A stretch of DNA of 64,000 nucleotides from Lottia gigantea (lineage: Eukaryota; Mollusca; Gastropoda; Lottiidae): positions 310,818-374,817 of the forward strand of contig NW_008708206.1 of the NCBI RefSeq assembly GCF_000327385.1. The letters are read 5' to 3'. The notes beneath the pieces are model-generated. The model saw only the letters and a list, made by a program, of their open reading frames with translations. It ran no database searches and had not been told where the DNA came from. Made by a program: the position numbers and the translations under genes. This document shows, in pieces, positions 58,966 through 64,000 of the stretch; position 1 is the first letter of the stretch; each line of letters begins with the position of its first letter.

Positions 58966-61518
58966 ATGACCCCTGACGAAATTTTCTACAAATTTTATAC
59001 TCGCGATGAATTTGAAAACTTTATATGCCCAGAATGTGGATTAAAATTTGGAACTTCTGTTGAGGTGGACAGACATCTTCGTCAACATACTGGTGAAGAC
59101 AGTGACGGCGAAAATTTTTTCAGATCCGCCGAAGTATTCTCATACGCAGATAAGTCGGATAACAGTACAGTAACAGTGAGTCGATTAACCTGTTTTGACG
59201 AAAGCTCAAACTCTGTTGAAATCTTGAACAGTGTTGACCTTTTTGAAAATCCAACAGCAAGCGAGATTGTGAATGAAAGAAGATTTGATCAGTCTATCAG
59301 AAAAGGAAGAGGATCAGAGCAAACCGTTGAGAATGAAACTAGACCAAATCAGCTAATTGAGAATGCAAGAAGATCAGAGCAGCCCATTGAGAATACAAGA
59401 AGCATACTGCAGCCAATTGAAAATGGAAGTAGATCACACCAGCTCATTGAGAATGGACGTAGGTTAGAGCAGCCCATTGAGAATGAAAGAACTGTAGAAC
59501 AGAATGTTGGGGATAACAGGAGTTTACAACAGCTGACTGAGTATACAAATGTTCTCACGGAGAGACAAAATGGCGTACGACCGTCAATTGATAATAATAA
59601 CGTGCCACAAACATGTTTAAAGAATCACAGGAAAGCACAGAGCAGGAACCATCTCATTAAACGCGAAGCCTGTGAACAACAACCCATAAACGATGAATGT
59701 TCTAACAGGCCTATTGAAACAGAAAATAATCTATCTTGTGCAACTGGATATGTGTATGAATACGTTGTTAAAAGAGAAGTGGATTATGAAATACCCAATG
59801 ATCTGATAGAGCACCTCCAAACAACAACAGCATCCACTGACGACCAAGTGAACACCAAGTTTTTCGAGTCTCAGAACAATTTCAGTGATTGTATGGAGGA
59901 TCACGGATATGGAATCAAATATTCAGAATCAACAGAAAGTCATAAACCAATTCATGATGTTAAAATTACAAATTTTCACAATTTTGATGTTCATGGTGCC
60001 AAACAAGATTCTGTGGACAAAGGTGTGACGTTTCAAATATCTGCAGACGGTATTGAGCATGGATACATTCAAGCTGTGACGACTGAGTCCAGAAATAGTT
60101 CAATATTCTGTAGCCCAGTCAAAGAGAATGTGGCATTACAGCATCACGAGCAACAAACAAATCCTAGCCACCCCGACACACCAGACCATCTGACTGAAAT
60201 ACCAGAAACTTCAACACTGCAAATTCCAGAAAAGGACTTATCTAGTTCGATAAATCGCCAGAAAACAACACACGAACAGTCACCAGCCGATAGTTCTATT
60301 GAACATCCTGGAGAGGTACCTGTCAATGACACCAAACTCGATAAACCATATGAGAACAGAAGCGAATGTAGAATTTTTCCTCCAGAAGCAACTATTGATG
60401 ATCTTAAGCAAGATGATCCAACAAATTATTTACCAGTTTTAGAGAAACCTGCACCACTGAAAAATAAAAGAGATTCAATTCAGACCATGCCTCATTTGGA
60501 ACCAGTTTCGCCACTCAATCGCCAACACGAGGACTTAAACTCGAAAGAATCCAAGCAGGGGATGCAGGGATTAGCAAAAGGTGTACGTATAGGACAGATA
60601 AAGGAACAAGTGGTTTCCAAACACAGAAAAATTCGACAGTTTGTTTGTGAATCATTTCATTGTTATAAGACCTTTTTTAGTAACTCCGGTCTTCAGAAAC
60701 ATATGGTGAAGTTCCATCCGGGTTATGTACCACTCACCGAAAGGATTTTTCAAACACAGCTTCCAATATCAAAATCCAACAAACCCAAAACTGTGAAACA
60801 TGTTCGTTTTTCAGAGAAAAATAAAATCCACATAATCGAACCCATCTTCAATCTTCCTCACGATATGAAGAATGGAAAATACGTTTGTCTTAAATGTAAG
60901 GGTGTGTTCGATGACACACTCGATCTGAGACAACACTTAAACAAATTTAAAAATAAACTTCACTGTGATAAAGTGAAACCATCAAAAAGGAAAGGGAAAA
61001 GAAAGTCGACAGGCGAAGTAAATGTGCGGGAAAATCCAGGATGTGTTCAACCGACATCTGAACTTTTGGATGCTGTCAGTGAACCTGCTTTCAAGGAATC
61101 AAACGTTCTGGAAATGGATACGAACGAATGCTCATCAGGCACAACTGATCCAGCAATGGATACCAATCTTCCAAACACAAATAATGACGATTCCGAACTT
61201 TATCGTACTACACGTATGAATCCAAACGTCGTTTCGGACAAGGGAAAAAAATCATTTGCTTGTTCAAAGTGCTCAAAAGTCTTCTACTATAAGAAAAGTC
61301 TAATGAATCACCTAAAGGCCCACAAAGACGCCGAATATCGATGTGAATTTTGTCCAAGTACATTTACATTAAAGAGATATTTAAACGAACATAAGAAAAG
61401 TGACCACGAGAATAAATTCCAATGCCCCATTTGTCATGCTAATTTTGTGTACAAAAACAGTTTCAGAAAACATATGAAGAAAAAACACACGATATCCCAA
61501 TCCCAATATTTCTTTTAA
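58966..61518 (+). CDS. C2H2 zinc-finger protein, single long exon (850 aa)
   Basis: This is probably a nuclear DNA-binding regulator; the family is clear, but I do not recognise the orthologue and the target is unknown. Six C2H2-type units are visible. Finger 1 (C21, C24, H37, H41) lies at the N-terminus. Finger 2 (C561, C566, H579, H584) has four residues between its cysteines. Unit 3 (C641, C644, H657, then H666) has atypical histidine spacing. Fingers 4-6 (C766-H786, C793-H814, C820-H841) form a C-terminal cluster. Residues about 101-190 are a decapeptide repeat of the type IEN-x(5)-Q-P/L. Residues 200-550 are polar, low complexity and probably disordered; a basic KRKGKRK stretch lies after unit 3. 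The chosen ATG has A at -3 and is followed 18 codons later by finger 1. A pyrimidine-rich stretch ending in TTTAG about 30 bases upstream could be a splice acceptor, so a 5' UTR exon may lie upstream. The stop lies inside the first unit of a minisatellite. No KRAB, SCAN, BTB or ZAD domain is visible in this exon. Confidence 0.9.
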   Translation: MTPDEIFYKFYTRDEFENFICPECGLKFGTSVEVDRHLRQHTGEDSDGENFFRSAEVFSYADKSDNSTVTVSRLTCFDESSNSVEILNSVDLFENPTASEIVNERRFDQSIRKGRGSEQTVENETRPNQLIENARRSEQPIENTRSILQPIENGSRSHQLIENGRRLEQPIENERTVEQNVGDNRSLQQLTEYTNVLTERQNGVRPSIDNNNVPQTCLKNHRKAQSRNHLIKREACEQQPINDECSNRPIETENNLSCATGYVYEYVVKREVDYEIPNDLIEHLQTTTASTDDQVNTKFFESQNNFSDCMEDHGYGIKYSESTESHKPIHDVKITNFHNFDVHGAKQDSVDKGVTFQISADGIEHGYIQAVTTESRNSSIFCSPVKENVALQHHEQQTNPSHPDTPDHLTEIPETSTLQIPEKDLSSSINRQKTTHEQSPADSSIEHPGEVPVNDTKLDKPYENRSECRIFPPEATIDDLKQDDPTNYLPVLEKPAPLKNKRDSIQTMPHLEPVSPLNRQHEDLNSKESKQGMQGLAKGVRIGQIKEQVVSKHRKIRQFVCESFHCYKTFFSNSGLQKHMVKFHPGYVPLTERIFQTQLPISKSNKPKTVKHVRFSEKNKIHIIEPIFNLPHDMKNGKYVCLKCKGVFDDTLDLRQHLNKFKNKLHCDKVKPSKRKGKRKSTGEVNVRENPGCVQPTSELLDAVSEPAFKESNVLEMDTNECSSGTTDPAMDTNLPNTNNDDSELYRTTRMNPNVVSDKGKKSFACSKCSKVFYYKKSLMNHLKAHKDAEYRCEFCPSTFTLKRYLNEHKKSDHENKFQCPICHANFVYKNSFRKHMKKKHTISQSQYFF
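59266..59535 (+). repeat. Coding 30-bp repeat (decapeptide) within the zinc-finger gene
   Basis: About nine diverged 30-bp units stay in frame and encode ten-residue repeats: IENARRSEQP, IENTRSILQP, IENGSRSHQL, IENGRRLEQP, IENERTVEQN and weaker flanking copies. They fall between finger 1 and the long linker. The charged, Gln-rich composition suggests a flexible spacer. That role is inference. Confidence 0.8.
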
Positions 61519-61705
61519 AAAATGTAGGCCTGTTATGTATCCCAATCGTGATATTTCTTTAAAAAAATATATTATGTATCCTAATCGTGATATTTCTTTT
61601 AAAAAATATAGTATGTGTATCCCAACCCCAATCGTGATATTTCTTTTAAAAATATATTATGTATAATGTATCTCAATCGTGATATTTCTTAAAAACATAT
61701 GTATC
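61497..61705 (+). repeat. Minisatellite overlapping the C-terminus and 3' UTR of the zinc-finger gene
   Basis: Four to five imperfect units of roughly 40-55 bp follow the pattern CCCAATCGTGATATTTC, then TTTTAAAAAATATATTATGTA. The first unit supplies the last codons (Ser-Gln-Ser-Gln-Tyr-Phe-Phe) and the stop; the others lie downstream. The protein end may therefore vary between alleles or species. Confidence 0.75.
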
Positions 61706-61789
61706 CCAATCGTGATTATTCTCTTCCCAAACTTACAGAGCCAAATTGCAGAGCTATCCGCACCCTTGACACCATTTAAGTCTCTTAAA

Positions 61790-61860
61790 CAGGGATTTTC
61801 AACCTTTCACTTTCTATTACCCCTATTAGGATCTTTGATCGATTGCATTATCCCCTAACC
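61790..61860 (+). mobile_element. hAT-like end, CAGGGATTTTCAACC type
   Basis: This is the second copy of the terminal segment seen at 29086, in the same orientation. Similarity extends through the GATCGATTGCAT motif. It lies about 270 bp past the zinc-finger stop and could be in the 3' UTR. The other end is not identified. Confidence 0.5.
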
Positions 61861-62162
61861 CCCATGATCCTTAGGCCTACTATAATTTTGTGATTTTCAA
61901 GGTAAACTGAATCAAAGGAGATCAACTTTTTAATGTGTTTCGACGACAAACTAAACCAGCTGTGCAAAATATCTATCACGGTAGGTAAGAATCAATAATT
62001 TGCGATCAAGATCAGGCTTTAAGTTCTTTATTAAAAGTCTCAGACGAAACAGTGTGGCAAGTGTTCTTTGAATTAAAGAGAAATCAAAATTCATTTTGTC
62101 AAGTTTATAGTTCAATACTTTTAAACTCCTTTGAACTGTGTACTTTAAACATAAAGGGAGGT

Positions 62163-62168
62163 AATAAA
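62163..62168 (+). promoter_or_regulatory. Candidate polyadenylation signal AATAAA
   Basis: An AATAAA hexamer lies about 645 bases beyond the zinc-finger stop codon. It would give a plausible 3' UTR, but such hexamers are frequent in AT-rich DNA and no cleavage site can be seen. Confidence 0.25.
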
Positions 62169-62346
62169 ACTCTTCACCGGATATGGTTTTTCCGCCATTG
62201 AAGACAATGTTTACAAAATGAGTAAAATGACGGGTTATAAAAATGACGATTGAAAGGTATCTCTGACGTTCCTTTATTGGTATTATATTTGAAGACTTGT
62301 CTTCTCGTAAATTACGTACATGTCAGTCAAGTCATAGTTTAGTCTG

Positions 62347-62354
62347 TATAAAAG
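62347..62354 (+). promoter_or_regulatory. Candidate TATA box (TATAAAAG)
   Basis: A consensus TATAAAAG is followed at the usual spacing of about 30 bp by pyrimidine- and CA-containing sequence that could serve as an initiator. No coding exon is recognised downstream in this window, so it would belong to a gene beyond the right edge, or it is a chance match. Confidence 0.2.
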
Positions 62355-64000
62355 ACTCTTCAGACTCAGCACATTTAAATCCAATCTGAATCGAGTTTGA
62401 AAGTTCAACCTTTGAATTGATTCCTACAAAGACTTCACTCTAACTTATTTATTTTTAAAACAGAACAATGCACACTCAAATGTAACCATGATTGTATGTA
62501 TGTATTTAACTCCTCACTATATTGAACTGAAAAACCCAGAAAAAATATGGTTGTTAGGAGAAATAAGCTTATTAATAGACCCGTATACAATGGTTTAACC
62601 TATTTTCGTGCATATAAGGATTCAACACCGAATTTCATCAATGTTAAAAAAACGGAATTTTTTTTATGTCTTAGATGTTTCCTCAGATATTCTACAAAAT
62701 AATTAAATTGGTTTGTTTCGATTTTCTTTATGAATCCCTCACTTTGACCCATATTTCATGAGTAACCAACTCGACAACAGCTGCAAAATGCATCACCTAT
62801 TTTCCTGTACAATGTTTGATCTATAAATAAGTCGAGGAAAACATGTTGTATGGATACCCGGTGGTAAAATTAATTTCTCTTAGTATTTATCTTTAATATT
62901 AATTCATTATAACTAATGACAATTCCTTCAAAGAACCATGATTTAAAAACAAAATAGTGACTAACAAAATATGATACATAGCATGATTTATTGCTAAAAG
63001 TCACTGAAACAACATAAGAATATGGTCCACTTTGTGTTCCATAGAATTTTTCTGCTGACAGGGAATCCGCTAGTTAATCACGCGACTTCATTTGTTGGAC
63101 TACTTTATAGCAGACGACGCTTTGAATTCCGATTACAGTTTGGGATTATTAGGAATTTCGGCCGGTAAAAAATTGTGAGGTTTGGTAATAACTGAAATCT
63201 GCCATTTTGTATTTGTCAAAGTATACATTAATACATTTTACCTTGCTTGAAATTACTGGATTCATTCTAGTACTGATATTGTACAGATAACCCATGTTTA
63301 TCAAAACAAGCAAATGCTGAGGTCAAACGAGGTCGCACATGTAAATTATGAATCCTTTCCGGAAATGCACGAAAAATAGGTTAAAACGAAATCAGGTTAC
63401 TTGACTGTACAACACAATACAAAACAATAATTTAATTGTAGCCCGAAACATCTGCCTCTATTCCAGTCTCTGATATCTTTTTGATGGTTGTCAGGTGGAG
63501 TAGGGCCAGAAAAACTAAGACCTGTTTTATAAAGATTTTTCTTCATTGTCGGAAGGCAGAGTTTTTAGACCAATTTAATTACCTCATTGTATCCACCAAA
63601 CCTATTATAAAAGCCTAGGGTTAGGGGAAAATATGGATATTTTTGAAGTTCAGTCATACACAGACATGTGTACAGGTCAGGAAAAAATATCTGGAGATTT
63701 GGTGACTCATACTGGTCATCATTATCCCCCAAACACTATTTATGTCATGTCTGCGCTTCCCTCAATGTTTTTTTTTAAGATACTAATCTCTTGCCAGCCA
63801 TCAAATAAAGACTGCATACTTGTGCATTCAAGGATCAAGGCCAATGGTTAAATGATACTAACAAAACGGTGATGCCCTAGCATCAGGGTGGTGGTGGATT
63901 TGAGATTAAATGAATATTAAATTGTCTAAGAAAACCCAAACCTTCAGATGTGCGGAAAACCTCCATAAAACAGGTCTTAGCAATTCCAAACAATGAAAAT

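Larger units (their letters stand above)
61861..64000. other. DNA downstream of the zinc-finger gene
   Basis: It holds the candidate AATAAA and TATA motifs already listed. A 72-codon plus frame at 63633-63851 has no domain. The short duplication ACCTGTTTTATAAAG near 63520 and AAACAGGTCTTAG near 63969 is inverted and may mark the ends of a roughly 460-bp element. Confidence 0.35.

Noticed and set aside
59349-60335. Minus-strand frames of 63-69 codons inside the zinc-finger gene
   Set aside because: They are antisense shadows of the real coding frame.
1-64000. Retrovirus, LTR retrotransposon, Polinton or other capsid- or envelope-bearing element
   Set aside because: No long terminal repeats, capsid, protease, integrase or packaging-type genes were recognised; the only retroelement coding sequence is the LINE RNase H fragment.

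Overview
This 64 kb window is AT-rich, gene-poor DNA from a multicellular animal. It holds one long uninterrupted C2H2 zinc-finger coding exon, a LINE fragment with an RNase H domain, tRNA-derived SINE-like elements, hAT-like ends, many foldback MITEs and a very high density of minisatellites. This mix resembles marine invertebrate genomes (mollusc, echinoderm, hemichordate and similar), but I cannot name the phylum from the sequence alone. I see no bacterial-type operons, CRISPR array, rRNA, convincing functional tRNA gene, or recognisable retrovirus, LTR or Polinton element.

Layout. 1-8.3 kb: AT-rich DNA with MITE families A and C. 8.3-18 kb: large minisatellites with 65, about 53, 30 and 35-40 bp units. 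18.1-18.4 kb: an intact foldback MITE of family B. 20.5-27.2 kb: further arrays (about 13, 32/36, 171, 166 and 26 bp units), MITE A copies and hAT-like ends. 27-33 kb: mostly plain DNA with scattered element ends, then a cluster of MITE A copies and a SINE-like element. 33.5-35.0 kb: a nested locus in which a LINE 3' fragment sits inside an hAT-like element flanked by an exact 8-bp target duplication. 37.4-49 kb: more arrays (including a 631-bp higher-order repeat), a second hAT-like MITE with its target duplication, a 66-bp-arm hairpin, and a tandem LINE-tail array on the minus strand. 50-58.6 kb: MITEs A, B and C, a roughly 90-bp array, and a family B element whose left arm is repeated five times. 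58.97-61.52 kb: the zinc-finger gene. Its tail runs into another minisatellite, followed by an hAT-like end and mostly unique DNA.

The zinc-finger exon is the only feature I would call a host protein gene with confidence. Most other open frames are short, or are by-products of tandem repeats whose unit length is divisible by three. The main observations are three foldback or inverted-repeat MITE families that share TTAA-type ends, one of them with tandemly amplified arms; the LINE-in-hAT nesting; a LINE tail module repeated at three loci; and minisatellites that reach into the zinc-finger coding sequence.
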